The translations under genes and the position numbers were made by a program. From NCBI GenBank assembly GCA_017405085.1, contig JAFRBB010000052.1:1-64000 (forward strand): a DNA stretch of 64,000 nucleotides, read 5' to 3'. Below, one piece after another: positions 1 to 7,973 of this stretch. The notes under the pieces are model-generated. The model was not told the DNA's origin. It did not search any database and saw nothing but the letters and a program-made list of their open reading frames with translations. The first letter of the stretch is position 1; each line of letters starts with the position of its first letter. This stretch comes from Eubacteriaceae bacterium (GTDB lineage: Bacteria; Bacillota; Clostridia; Eubacteriales; Eubacteriaceae).

Positions 1-15
1 ATACTATTCATCAAG

Positions 16-75
16 AGACCTCTTTCTTTTGGTGTTGTTTGCACTTATATTTTACCAAAAAATTGAGGTCTTTTT
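16..75 (+). terminator. Probable intrinsic terminator of a gene left of the window
   Basis: AGACCTC (16-22) pairs with GAGGTCT (65-71), and an inner TTTTGGT/ACCAAAA pair extends the stem. The plus strand then reads TTTTTC. The T-run is on the plus side only, so it would end a rightward transcript entering from outside the window, convergent with copA. The gene it serves is not visible. Confidence 0.45.
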
Positions 76-188
76 CTATTCATCTTTTTGGTGATAGCAA
101 TATTGTCTGTTTTTCCCGTGTTTATAAGGAATTTCAATTCCGCATGAATAATCAGGGTTCATTTTCATTCTGTTATGAATAACACTGT

Positions 189-229
189 AAAAAAAGCTCC
201 GGACACGCGAAGCTTTCCGAAGCTTTTTC
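189..229 (-). terminator. Intrinsic terminator downstream of copA
   Basis: On the minus strand AAAAAGCTTCGGA pairs with TCCGGAGCTTTTT (13 pairs, one G-U) around a loop of about 12 nt and runs into a T7 tract. It begins 15 nt past the copA stop. A shorter T-run on the other side could make it partly bidirectional. Confidence 0.8.
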
Positions 230-244
230 ATCTCATATTACCAA

Positions 245-454
245 TTATGCGATATTGACGACCTTGTAATCCTGGTCCTCAACGGCTTTTTTCATATCGT
301 CGTCCGCCACATCACCGCTTAAGGTGACGACAGCTGTGCCGGCTTTGTGGCTGACTGAAGCGTCCTCCACGCCGTCAATGGCGGTTAAAACCTTTTTCAC
401 GCGGTTTTCGCAGTGCTCGCACATCATGCCTTCAATGGTTAACGTTTTGGTCAT
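245..454 (-). CDS. Possible internally initiated CopZ-like copper chaperone (in frame within copA)
   Basis: The last 69 residues of the CopA reading frame start with Met and form a complete heavy-metal-associated domain ([15 protein letters not shown]...), the usual size of a free CopZ. Directly upstream the minus strand reads AAGGAGGATGAACAAATG: a perfect Shine-Dalgarno (complement of 463-469) eight bases before this ATG. Two readings fit: a second, shorter product made by internal initiation, or a relic of a former copA-copZ gene pair that fused by losing a stop codon. E. coli is known to make a CopZ-like protein from copA by a different route, programmed frameshifting. Expression of this product is inference. 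Confidence 0.45.
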   Translation of the reverse strand: MTKTLTIEGMMCEHCENRVKKVLTAIDGVEDASVSHKAGTAVVTLSGDVADDDMKKAVEDQDYKVVNIA

Positions 455-2812
455 TTGTTCATCCTCCTTGGGTTCTTCTTGAATTTGAATTGGTTTATCC
501 ATCGCCGGAGTGTTGTCCTCACGGCTGTTGTTGGATCGATTTTGATCATGGCTCGGATTATGAATATCGATCAGATTGAGCCTTAAAGCATTGGAGACCA
601 CAAAGAAGCTCGACAAGCTCATAGCCGCCGCCCCCAGCATCGGATTGAGCGCCCATCCGAAAAGATGATAGTAGGCTCCTGCCGCCACGGGAATTAAGAT
701 AATGTTGTAGATAAACGCCCAGAACAGATTTTGTTTGATGTTTCTCAATGTCGCTCTAGACAGTCTGATGGCCGCGGGTACATCGGTCAGTTTGCTCTTC
801 ATGAGCACCACATCCGCCGCGTCGATGGCCACATCGGTTCCGGCGCCGATGGCAATGCCGATATCCGCCCGGGTCAGCGCCGGCGCGTCATTGATGCCGT
901 CGCCCACCATGGCGACAGCTGCGCCGCCAGATTGCAGCTCCCTTACCACGTTTTCCTTTCCATTGGGAAGCACACCGGCAATCACCCGGGAGACGCCGGC
1001 TTTTTTCGCGATGGCCTTGGCCGTCGCCTCGTTGTCGCCGGTGATCATCACCACATCGATGCCCATGTTTTTTAATTGATTGATGGCCTCGGGACTTTCA
1101 GCTTTAATGACGTCCGCCACGGCAATCATACCGAGGAGCTTGCCCTCTTCGCAAAACAGAAGGGGCGTCTTTCCTTCACCCGCAAGAGCTTTGGCTTGCG
1201 TTTTGACACTTTCCGGTATTTCTGTCTGCTCGGAAATATATTTAAAACTCCCTCCGGTGAGTGTGTTGTCACCGAGTTTCGCTGTTAATCCGTTGCCGGG
1301 AAGCGCCGCAAAATCACAAACATCCTTAGCCTTAAGCCCTTCATGTTCAGCTCTGTCAACCACAGCCCGTGCCAGCGGATGCTCACTTTTGTTCTCTAGA
1401 GCGAAGGCTTTTTCCAAGAGTTCCTCTTTCGAAATACCTTCTGCCGGAATAATATCCGTTACCTTCGGTTCCCCGACGGTAATCGTCCCGGTTTTATCCA
1501 AGGCAACAACATTCACTTTTCCCGCTTCTTCCAAAGAAACGGCATTTTTAAACAATACGCCGTTTTTGGCGCCGACACCGTTACCCACCATAATGGCGAC
1601 CGGCGTAGCCAGCCCCAGCGCGCAAGGACAGCTGATGACCAGCACCGCGATGCCCCGGGAAAGAGCAAAGCCGATTTCAGCTCCGGTCAGAAGCCAAATC
1701 ACGACGGTTACCGCCGCGATTCCGATGACGACCGGCACAAACACGCCGGAAACTTTATCTGCGATTTTGGCAATCGGCGCTTTGGTCGCCGCCGCGTCGC
1801 TGACCATCTGAATGATCTGGGACAGCGTCGTGTCCTCACCGACACGGGTGGCGCGGCAGCGGATGAACCCGGATTGGTTGATGGTGGCCGCGGACACATT
1901 ATCGCCGGCTTCCTTATCCACGGGAATGCTCTCGCCGGTCAATGCCGATTCATTGACGGCACTGCTTCCCGATATCACAACCCCGTCCACGGGAATGTTT
2001 TCCCCGGGACGAACGACAAAAATATCGCCGGCCGCAACCTGTTCGACGGGCACGGTTTCCTCGATGCCGTCCCGTTCCACAACGGCCGTTTTCGGTGCCA
2101 GCCGCATCAAGCTTTTCAGAGCGTCCGTCGTTTTTCCTTTAGATCGCGCCTCCAGCATTTTGCCAACGGTAATCAGCGTTAAGATCATGGCAGCCGATTC
2201 AAAATACAATTCATGCATATAGGCCATTGCCGCTTCGCTGCCCCCGGAAATCTGAGCCGACGTCATCGCGAAGAGCATCACAACACTGTAGGCAAAAGAG
2301 ACACCGGATCCCAGGGCAACCAGCGTGTCCATATTGGGTGCCCCTTTGAGCAGACTTTTAAATCCGCTGATAAAGAATTTCTGATTGATGACCATCACAA
2401 TGCCCGCGAGGAGCATTTGCAAAATGCCCATAGCCACATGATTGCCGTTGAAAAATGCCGGTAGCGGCCATCCGAACATCGTGTGTCCCATGGACACATA
2501 CATGAGCAAGGCCAAAAATCCGATGGACCAGATCAGTCTTTTTTTGAGCTTCGGCGTTTCGTGATCTTCCAAAGCCGCTTCATCCGACGAGGCGGCGGTC
2601 GATTGCTTTTCGCTGTCTTTGACCGACGCGCCGTATCCTGCGTCCTCAACAGCCTTGATGATAGCCGCCGGAGACGCGCTACCTTCCACACCCATGCTGT
2701 TGGTCAAAAGACTCACCGCGCAGCTTTCAACACCGGGCACAGCACCGACGGCTTTTTCAACCCGGTTCTGGCAGGCCGCGCAGGTCATGCCGGTCACATT
2801 GTACTGTTTCAT
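245..2812 (-). CDS. copA: Copper-translocating P1B-type ATPase with C-terminal CopZ-like domain
   Basis: Exports Cu(I) across the cytoplasmic membrane using ATP. The 855 residues hold all family motifs: an N-terminal heavy-metal-binding domain with MTCAAC at 9-14, the actuator TGES at 292-295, the transmembrane metal site CPC at 395-397, the phosphorylated Asp439 in DKTGT, the HP motif in SEHPLA, and GDGIND near 637. About eight membrane segments are apparent. A typical CopA would end near residue 750. Here a hydrophilic linker leads to a second metal-binding domain (787-855, MCEHC at 797-801) resembling the free chaperone CopZ. The start has AAAGGAT 5 nt upstream. No clear promoter was found. 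CsoR, encoded 1.1 kb upstream on the same strand, is the likely regulator (inference). The gene ends at a strong terminator. Confidence 0.97.
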   Translation of the reverse strand: MKQYNVTGMTCAACQNRVEKAVGAVPGVESCAVSLLTNSMGVEGSASPAAIIKAVEDAGYGASVKDSEKQSTAASSDEAALEDHETPKLKKRLIWSIGFLALLMYVSMGHTMFGWPLPAFFNGNHVAMGILQMLLAGIVMVINQKFFISGFKSLLKGAPNMDTLVALGSGVSFAYSVVMLFAMTSAQISGGSEAAMAYMHELYFESAAMILTLITVGKMLEARSKGKTTDALKSLMRLAPKTAVVERDGIEETVPVEQVAAGDIFVVRPGENIPVDGVVISGSSAVNESALTGESIPVDKEAGDNVSAATINQSGFIRCRATRVGEDTTLSQIIQMVSDAAATKAPIAKIADKVSGVFVPVVIGIAAVTVVIWLLTGAEIGFALSRGIAVLVISCPCALGLATPVAIMVGNGVGAKNGVLFKNAVSLEEAGKVNVVALDKTGTITVGEPKVTDIIPAEGISKEELLEKAFALENKSEHPLARAVVDRAEHEGLKAKDVCDFAALPGNGLTAKLGDNTLTGGSFKYISEQTEIPESVKTQAKALAGEGKTPLLFCEEGKLLGMIAVADVIKAESPEAINQLKNMGIDVVMITGDNEATAKAIAKKAGVSRVIAGVLPNGKENVVRELQSGGAAVAMVGDGINDAPALTRADIGIAIGAGTDVAIDAADVVLMKSKLTDVPAAIRLSRATLRNIKQNLFWAFIYNIILIPVAAGAYYHLFGWALNPMLGAAAMSLSSFFVVSNALRLNLIDIHNPSHDQNRSNNSREDNTPAMDKPIQIQEEPKEDEQMTKTLTIEGMMCEHCENRVKKVLTAIDGVEDASVSHKAGTAVVTLSGDVADDDMKKAVEDQDYKVVNIA

Positions 2813-3930
2813 CGCTTATCCTTTCGTGAAATTAATTTGAATTTTCCTCACTGTCAGCGCTTCATCTTCGTGATCGTCAACAGTCAAGATCAATACCTGG
2901 TAAAATGACGCTTTTATGTCTCATTGATGATTTCAAGCCATTATTGGCGAATTTTTGATGCGTTTCGTTTTATAATTTTCTATGTTTTGATATTTTTCTA
3001 TTCGTTTCGTATTATTCTATGATTGTTTTCATCATTTTCATAATGTTTCACAGCCGTGCTTCAGGTGCTTTTACAAATGTAAAAACGATTTTTTGACGTG
3101 CTTTTCCGTTTTTTTCGCCTTTTTAAACCTGCTTCGAATTCGCTTTTTTTGATACTTTTTCACGTTGATATCTCGCGAGATACCAGGACGGTCTTGACCT
3201 CCCGCCTTTCTCTTACATCGCTTCCCTTAACCCCCGAAACACGATTCTGTCTTTTACGCTTTTACAACGTATCGCGAGGAGCCGTGATTTAGGATCACAT
3301 TGCGTGAACCGACATTGGCACATCGGCATTTCGATGACCTTCTATGACTGGCCAACGGGAAAACACATTTTGTAAACTAAATCTGTTCTCCGCAACGTCC
3401 GCCCGCCGGGCTTTTTCCCTGTATCGCTGTTTTCGGGCTGTATTTTCTTTTTCCGAGGCGAAAACGCATTTTAGACCATCTTGTAACCACCCTAAAATCA
3501 AAAGGCTTAAATCAGCAAATAACGACTGCGTCCTTTACGTCTTTCCGCCTGAATATGTCGGCCATCCTCTGCCGCCAAACTATTTTCGAATCATTTTGTC
3601 CCTTTTCTCGTCTGTCGCACCGTTGACTTTAAGACCGTCTTTGGTCCGTCAAACGGTTGCTTTGACTTTTGAACGCGGACTTAACCGCTCGCCTTCGACC
3701 GCAGGTTTGTCCCGAAACTCATCTTCAACGATTTTCCAATCCGAGCTTATGCGTCTGCTCCCACTTCCATCTCCGCGCAGCAGTTTGTCAATTTTGGATG
3801 GCTATCTCGATGTCAAATAACCATCATGATTCCGAAATAAACCGCCATGATTTCAGCCTCGTATCCGGTCTTGATTTCGCCTTCAAGACCCTCCTTCAGC
3901 ATTCAAAACACCGCCGTTTTGAAAACGTTA
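2813..3930. other. Intergenic region between csoR and copA; no convincing gene
   Basis: ORFs here (for example 3344-3820 plus) have no recognisable domain and no good ribosome-binding site. The part from 2940 to 3100 is AT-rich. Visible signals are TACAAATGTA at 3072-3081, which fits the TACANNTGTA consensus of CopY-type copper operators, the perfect palindrome TATCTCGCGAGATA at 3169-3182, and a hairpin TTCAAAAC/GTTTTGAA at 3899-3922 just after csoR without a T-tract. No clear sigma-A promoter for copA was found. Confidence 0.5.
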
Positions 3931-4326
3931 TTACTTCACCATTTTTTGCAGCGTCTTAATCAGCTCGTCGACCTTTTCATCACCCCCGGACAAAATATCA
4001 TCGGTCACGCAGGTGCGGATATGGTTGGCTAACATCACACAAGAAAAACCTTTAAGCGCGGAAGACGCGGCCGAGACCTGCCTGAGCACATCCACGCAAT
4101 AGGCATCACTTTCCACCATGCGTTTTATCCCGCGGATCTGACCCTCAATCCGGCTGAGCCGATTCATCAAATCCTTGATTTCTTTGGGATCCCTGATCTT
4201 TTGTTTCCCGGTGCAGCAGTGCTGTTCGTCCTCCGCAAGCACTGCCGGCTCACCGACTTCAAGGGCAAAGTCATCATCGTTTTTTTGTTCCGGACGTCCC
4301 GCATCCGAAAGCATCACATCTGACAT
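3931..4326 (-). CDS. csoR: CsoR-family copper-sensing transcriptional repressor
   Basis: A small all-helical repressor expected to release DNA when it binds Cu(I). The copper ligands of the family are present with exact spacing: Cys77, His102 and Cys106 (25 and 4 residues apart, as in the founding CsoR). The start chosen is the ATG at 4326 because GGAGGTG lies just upstream; an upstream in-frame ATG at 4422 lacks a ribosome-binding site. The 131-residue product has an acidic N-terminal extension of about 43 residues with an extra His-Cys-Cys (36-38), longer than most CsoRs. Two palindromes typical of CsoR operators overlap and follow its promoter, so autoregulation is likely. copA lies 1.1 kb downstream and is the natural target. 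Confidence 0.93.
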   Translation of the reverse strand: MSDVMLSDAGRPEQKNDDDFALEVGEPAVLAEDEQHCCTGKQKIRDPKEIKDLMNRLSRIEGQIRGIKRMVESDAYCVDVLRQVSAASSALKGFSCVMLANHIRTCVTDDILSGGDEKVDELIKTLQKMVK

Positions 4327-4466
4327 TTTTTCACCTCCGATACCCCCGGGGCACTTCCCTAAAACGCGTCTTGACACTCGCTGAGACCCCTTCAGGACCG
4401 ATACTCTCAAACGCATGCCCATGACGGGATCTGCCGTTTTTTATGTGGGGATTGTTTAGTTTTTAA

Positions 4467-4524
4467 ATACCCCCGTAGGGTATTTTGATAGGGCTATATT
4501 ATACCCTGCCAGGGTATTTGTCAA
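4467..4524 (-). promoter_or_regulatory. csoR promoter with two CsoR-type operators
   Basis: TTGACA (complement of 4519-4524) and TAATAT (4496-4501) are 17 bp apart on the minus strand. The spacer is filled by ATACCCTGGCAGGGTAT (4501-4517), a perfect 8-1-8 palindrome. A second copy, ATACCC-N5-GGGTAT, lies at 4467-4483 just after the expected transcription start. Both match the A/T-flanked CCC...GGG pattern of CsoR copper boxes. Bound CsoR would block RNA polymerase directly. Confidence 0.85.
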
Positions 4525-4609
4525 CACTTTTTTCGCTTTTTTTGGTATTTTTTTACTTTTTCAACTCATTTATATACATTATTTTCATCGACGTTACTTG
4601 TTGTTAAAA

Positions 4610-4683
4610 ATACCCCTCCCCACTATCTGACATACCCTTCTCACCGCTTTTATGATACCCCCGAGACCTATTTCCGAATACCC
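4610..4683. repeat. Array of four ATACCC half-sites with 22-23 bp period
   Basis: ATACCC starts at 4610, 4632, 4655 and 4678, i.e. spacings of 22, 23 and 23 bp (about two helical turns). The hexamer is the half-site of the CsoR operators at 4467-4517. It lies about 90 bp upstream of the csoR -35 box. It may be extra repressor loading sites or a separate element; no gene reads from it. Confidence 0.6.
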
Positions 4684-4762
4684 CCGGCGCTGCCTCGATG
4701 ATCGCGGACAAACCGCGAATCTCCTCCGCCGCCGCTCGCCGGTCAAACCTTGAATCGAGAAC

Positions 4763-4793
4763 AAAAAACACCCGGCGATGCCGGGTGAAAAAA
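4763..4793 (-). terminator. Strong intrinsic terminator
   Basis: CACCCGGC-GAT-GCCGGGTG forms an 8-bp GC-rich stem with a 3-nt loop. On the minus strand it is followed by TTTTTTG. No protein gene precedes it for more than 1 kb on that strand, so it probably ends a non-coding transcript. Confidence 0.8.
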
Positions 4794-5604
4794 GAGAATC
4801 ATTTCTACAATCCGGAAATGAGCGGAAGTTTCCGGGAGCAGTCGGTTGAACCGGCGGCAAAAGTGAATCAAGAAACTTTTGCCCTGTCGTCCCGGAGAGG
4901 AGAACCTTGTTCAAAGCGCCTGGTTGAGAGGTGGAAGGAAGGGATCGGCCGCTTTGAATCCGTGCGTTTTACATATCGATTTTCAATCGTCTCCAGGGGA
5001 GGAAGGAGGAAACGGCAGATGGAAAAACCACCGTTCAAGCCCCCGGAAAGCCATCGATATCTAAAGGCAATCGAATGATGTTGGCATCGATCGTTCCGGG
5101 TAACGAAACGATCGATATGAAAATAAGTTTCGCCGTCAATCGAGGCCGGCTCGTCGGCAATAGAATTTGAGGTGTTGCTCAGAGCTGTAAGCCGGCTCGT
5201 CCGGCGGCAGAAGTTAAATGTCTGGGTGCTTTCTCCCCCGCCCTGACGGAGGAAAAAACGCGATTTGATCAATGATCGGGATCGGGCGATTTTTGACGGA
5301 AAAGCTTTTTTAAGGAAGTTCTATGCATCGTTTTATTCCGTTTGAACATTGGTTTTGGGTTGTTAAATCATTTAATTTGAAAGGAGTGGTTGGGCTCCGT
5401 CAAATATCGCCTTCTCATCAAACGCTTCGCGTTTGCCGAACATATCACAAGATAACAGCCGTATCGAAGAAAAGCTCGTTACAATTTTCGGGCGGTTAAA
5501 ACGCCCCTTGCGCGCTGCGCCCCGCGCGGTGTAGATTGAATCTTTCAGGAAGAGTGCGGCAGTGATGAAGATTGTAAGGATATTCTAACTTCTATGGCTT
5601 GAAA

Positions 5605-5657
5605 AAAAGAAAGCGAAAGCATGGCTTCCTGCGCCTTCTGTGTTTGCGCTTTCTTTT
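5605..5657 (-). terminator. Promoter-proximal hairpin, possible terminator of a short RNA
   Basis: AAAAGAAAGCG pairs perfectly with CGCTTTCTTTT around a loop of about 31 nt that contains a smaller GGC/GCC hairpin. On the minus strand the stem runs into TTT. It begins only about 4 nt after the expected transcription start. It could be the end of a short RNA, an attenuator, or the 5' stem of the longer candidate RNA. Confidence 0.35.
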
Positions 5658-5667
5658 GACGGTTTTT

Positions 5668-5696
5668 ATTGTAAGATACCTCTAACTATTTGTCAA
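5668..5696 (-). promoter_or_regulatory. Strong sigma-A promoter
   Basis: TTGACA (complement of 5691-5696), a 17-bp spacer and TACAAT (complement of 5668-5673) on the minus strand. This is among the best promoters in the window, yet no protein gene follows. Transcription would start near 5661. Confidence 0.8.
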
Positions 5697-5979
5697 CCCC
5701 TAATTCCAATAAATTTGCTCTGATTTAAAAATTTTTCAGTTCATATGCTTGGGCTTTTTATCATCAATCGTTTTTTGAAGGCTGACAAGGTTTAAACATT
5801 TCGCAAAATGCCGTTTTTTCGCTTATATTTCCTTTTTAAGCGTCTTTTGTCTTTTTTAGGATTAAGTATATGGCGCAAAACAGTAAATTCGCTTAAAATC
5901 CGTTCGCATTGCTCCCGTTCATCGATGAACATCGGCGAATTTTGTCCTTATGACTTGCCGCAACGACAAATCCCGGGGA
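5697..5979. other. AT-rich gap downstream of the PrsW-like gene
   Basis: No gene seen. It contains a perfect 14-bp palindrome GTTCATCGATGAAC (5917-5930). I found no clear T-tract terminator for the PrsW-like gene, so its transcript may read into the promoter region at 5668-5696. Confidence 0.4.
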
Positions 5980-6702
5980 TTAAAGCGCCCTGTCTGTTTT
6001 ACTCTCTTTTCGCAACATGATAAAGACGATTAAAAACATGAGAGCGACAAAAACCAGGAAAAAGGCAGTCGCTTCATCTGTGCCAAGCATCAGGCACGCG
6101 TCATAGGTCCCATGGAACAGCACGGCCGAAAGCAGCGCCATGACCGACGCGATGAAGCTTCTGAGCTTGTGTCCGCGATTGTGGTGATATTTTGCCCTGC
6201 CGTAAAAATAGCCCATAAATACCGCGAAGCTCATATGGCCGGGAATGGACAGCAGGGCGCGCATCACCGCCGTCTCGAGGCCGTAGCTAAACACGTAGCC
6301 GACATTTTCAAAGGCCGCAAAGCCCAGGGAGACAAACACAGCGTAGACGATGCCGTCAAAACGGTAGTTAAAGGCCGGATGTTTCCAGGTGGTCAGGCGC
6401 ATCAAAAAATATTTTGAGCCTTCCTCCGCCAAAGCGACCACCAAAAACGCCGTGACGAGATTGTACACATCGGTTCCCGGACTCAGCCTCAGATCGAGCA
6501 GCGTCTCCCCCGCCGATTCCAGACCGATGGAAATCAGCGCCGCGATCACCCCCATGACGATCAGCTTGATCAAAAGGCCCACAGGCTCGCTTTCCACCCG
6601 GTCTCTCCGATAGACGGCAATGAGCAAAATCAAAGCCGGCAGCAGCGCCGCCGCCATGTAAATGTAAAAATTTGCGTCCAGATTAAGCCTTTCAAAAATC
6701 AT
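5980..6702 (-). CDS. PrsW-like intramembrane protease (CPBP/PrsW superfamily)
   Basis: A polytopic membrane protein of 240 residues with about seven hydrophobic segments. It keeps the PrsW hallmarks: a Glu-Glu pair (93-94, in AEEGSK), a conserved His in GHMSFAVFMG, and a late HGTYD motif. In Bacillus, PrsW makes the first cut in an anti-sigma factor during the cell-envelope stress response; the substrate here is unknown and no anti-sigma factor is encoded nearby. It starts 12 bp after the MalY-like gene with AAGGGA about 9 nt before the ATG, so the two are very likely co-transcribed. The family call is firm; calling it an active protease is inference. Confidence 0.88.
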   Translation of the reverse strand: MIFERLNLDANFYIYMAAALLPALILLIAVYRRDRVESEPVGLLIKLIVMGVIAALISIGLESAGETLLDLRLSPGTDVYNLVTAFLVVALAEEGSKYFLMRLTTWKHPAFNYRFDGIVYAVFVSLGFAAFENVGYVFSYGLETAVMRALLSIPGHMSFAVFMGYFYGRAKYHHNRGHKLRSFIASVMALLSAVLFHGTYDACLMLGTDEATAFFLVFVALMFLIVFIMLRKESKTDRAL

Positions 6703-6714
6703 TAATTTGTTCCC

Positions 6715-7920
6715 TTATGTCAACACGTATTGGTCCAACCGGTCAAAGGCTTCACGCATCAGCGATTCGGGAAGCGCCAGATTCAATCGGATATGGGTCT
6801 TGCCGTGAAAAGGTCTGCCGTCCTGCCACAGCACCCCGACCTCCTGACCGGCTTTTAGCACCGCGCCGACATCGGTCCGGCGCGCTTCACACCACGCCGC
6901 GAAATCCGGAAAAATCATATAGGTGCCCTGGGGTTTTGCGACGGCAATGCCGGGCTTTTCGTTAAAATAATCGCAGGCGATTGTCACGTTTCGGGTCAGC
7001 ACTTCCCGGAGGGCGTCAAGCCAGGCGGCGCCGGTTTCGCTGTAAGCGCCGATGAGCGCGTGCATCGACAGCACATTCATGCCGTTGTAGCAGGTTTTTG
7101 CCGAATTGGCCCTGACCCGATCCCGAAGGGTTTTGTTATAGATGACGTGATAGGAGCCCACCAGGCCGGCCAGATTGAAGGTTTTGGACGGCGCGTAAAG
7201 GGCAACGGTGCGGTTTTTGGCATCATCGGACACCGATTGGGTCGGAATATGTCTTTGACCTTCAAGGAGCAAATCCGACCAGATTTCATCGGATATCACC
7301 GTGACGTCATATTTTTTAAACAGGGTCATGGCGTCGTTCAGCTCGTCTTCGGTCCAGACCCGTCCCGTCGGATTGTGGGGCGAGCAGAAAACCGCCGCGT
7401 GGATCCTGTGTTCTTTCAGCTTGGCTTCCATGTCGTCAAAGTCCATGCGGAAGATGCCCTCGGCGTCCTGTTTGAGCTCGGATAGGACGATGCGGTATCC
7501 CGCGTCCTCCAAGGCATGGGTAAAGCCGATATAAGTCGGGGAATGAACGAGGACCTTGTCTCCCGGAGATGCGGCGGCCTTCATCGCGGAGACCACCCCG
7601 CCCAACACACCGTTTTCATAGCCGATGGCCTCACGGGTCAGCCCGTCAACGCCGTTGCGGTTTTTTTGCCAGCCGATAATCGCGTCAAAATAGTCGTCTT
7701 TGGGCGCGAAATAGCCGAAAGCCGGATGGCCCGCCCGTTTGATGATCGCCTCGGTGATGGACGGCGCCGTCGGAAAATTCATATCCGCCACCCACATGGG
7801 AATGCGGGAGAACCCCTCTTTGACCGGCGGAAACGCGGCAAAGCTCGCCGCCTCGGGATCGATGGCGATGGCATCCTTCCCCGTCCGGTCCAAAATATCG
7901 GTAAAATTAAAAACTTTCAT
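6715..7920 (-). CDS. MalY/PatB-family PLP-dependent cystathionine beta-lyase (C-S lyase)
   Basis: A cytoplasmic fold-type I aminotransferase-like enzyme of 401 residues, the normal family length. Members cleave C-S bonds of cystathionine or cysteine conjugates, giving homocysteine or thiols with pyruvate and ammonia. Visible features are the N-terminal substrate region (WVADMNFPTAPSI), SPHNPTGRVW, the PLP-contacting VISDEIWSDL, and the PLP lysine in SKTFNLAG (Lys246). The ATG follows AAAGGA by 5 nt. It lies 47 bp after the HD-domain gene, from which it is separated by a terminator-like hairpin, and 12 bp before the PrsW-like gene. Exact substrate, and whether it also has MalY-like regulatory activity, cannot be told. 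Confidence 0.93.
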   Translation of the reverse strand: MKVFNFTDILDRTGKDAIAIDPEAASFAAFPPVKEGFSRIPMWVADMNFPTAPSITEAIIKRAGHPAFGYFAPKDDYFDAIIGWQKNRNGVDGLTREAIGYENGVLGGVVSAMKAAASPGDKVLVHSPTYIGFTHALEDAGYRIVLSELKQDAEGIFRMDFDDMEAKLKEHRIHAAVFCSPHNPTGRVWTEDELNDAMTLFKKYDVTVISDEIWSDLLLEGQRHIPTQSVSDDAKNRTVALYAPSKTFNLAGLVGSYHVIYNKTLRDRVRANSAKTCYNGMNVLSMHALIGAYSETGAAWLDALREVLTRNVTIACDYFNEKPGIAVAKPQGTYMIFPDFAAWCEARRTDVGAVLKAGQEVGVLWQDGRPFHGKTHIRLNLALPESLMREAFDRLDQYVLT

Positions 7921-7936
7921 ACTGTTCCTTTCATGG

Positions 7937-7973
7937 TAAAAAACAAAAAGCTTAGGCCGTCTAAGGCTTAAGC
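7937..7973 (-). terminator. Terminator or attenuator between the HD-domain gene and the MalY-like gene
   Basis: On the minus strand GCTTAAGCC-TTAGAC-GGCCTAAGC (8 of 9 pairs) is followed by TTTTTGTTTTTT. The stem overlaps the stop codon of the HD gene. The MalY ribosome-binding site follows at once, leaving no room for a separate promoter, so partial read-through probably sets the ratio of the two products. Confidence 0.7.

Larger units (their letters stand above)
4763..5661 (-). ncRNA. Candidate structured non-coding RNA of about 0.9 kb
   Basis: A near-consensus promoter (5668-5696) and a strong terminator (4763-4793) bracket about 900 nt without a convincing ORF. The transcript would be rich in hairpins: CAAACGC-GAA-GCGTTTG, GATCGTT...AACGATC, GGGCG...CGCCC, and two copies of GACGAGCCGGC about 50 nt apart (5144-5205). 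A 134-codon frame at 4868-5272 looks random. A terminator-like hairpin at 5605-5657 right after the start could instead limit the RNA to about 60 nt. I do not recognise a known family; size and setting recall large structured Firmicute RNAs (OLE, ROOL, GOLLD), but this is not established. Confidence 0.35.

Noticed and set aside
3344-3820. 158-codon plus-strand frame between copA and csoR
   Set aside because: No start signal and low-information Ser/Leu/Arg-rich sequence without a domain.
4327-4422. Upstream ATG that would add 32 residues to CsoR
   Set aside because: It lacks a ribosome-binding site, while GGAGGTG sits just before the ATG at 4326.
4868-5272. 134-codon minus-strand frame
   Set aside because: No ribosome-binding site and random-looking composition; it lies inside the candidate RNA with strong hairpins.
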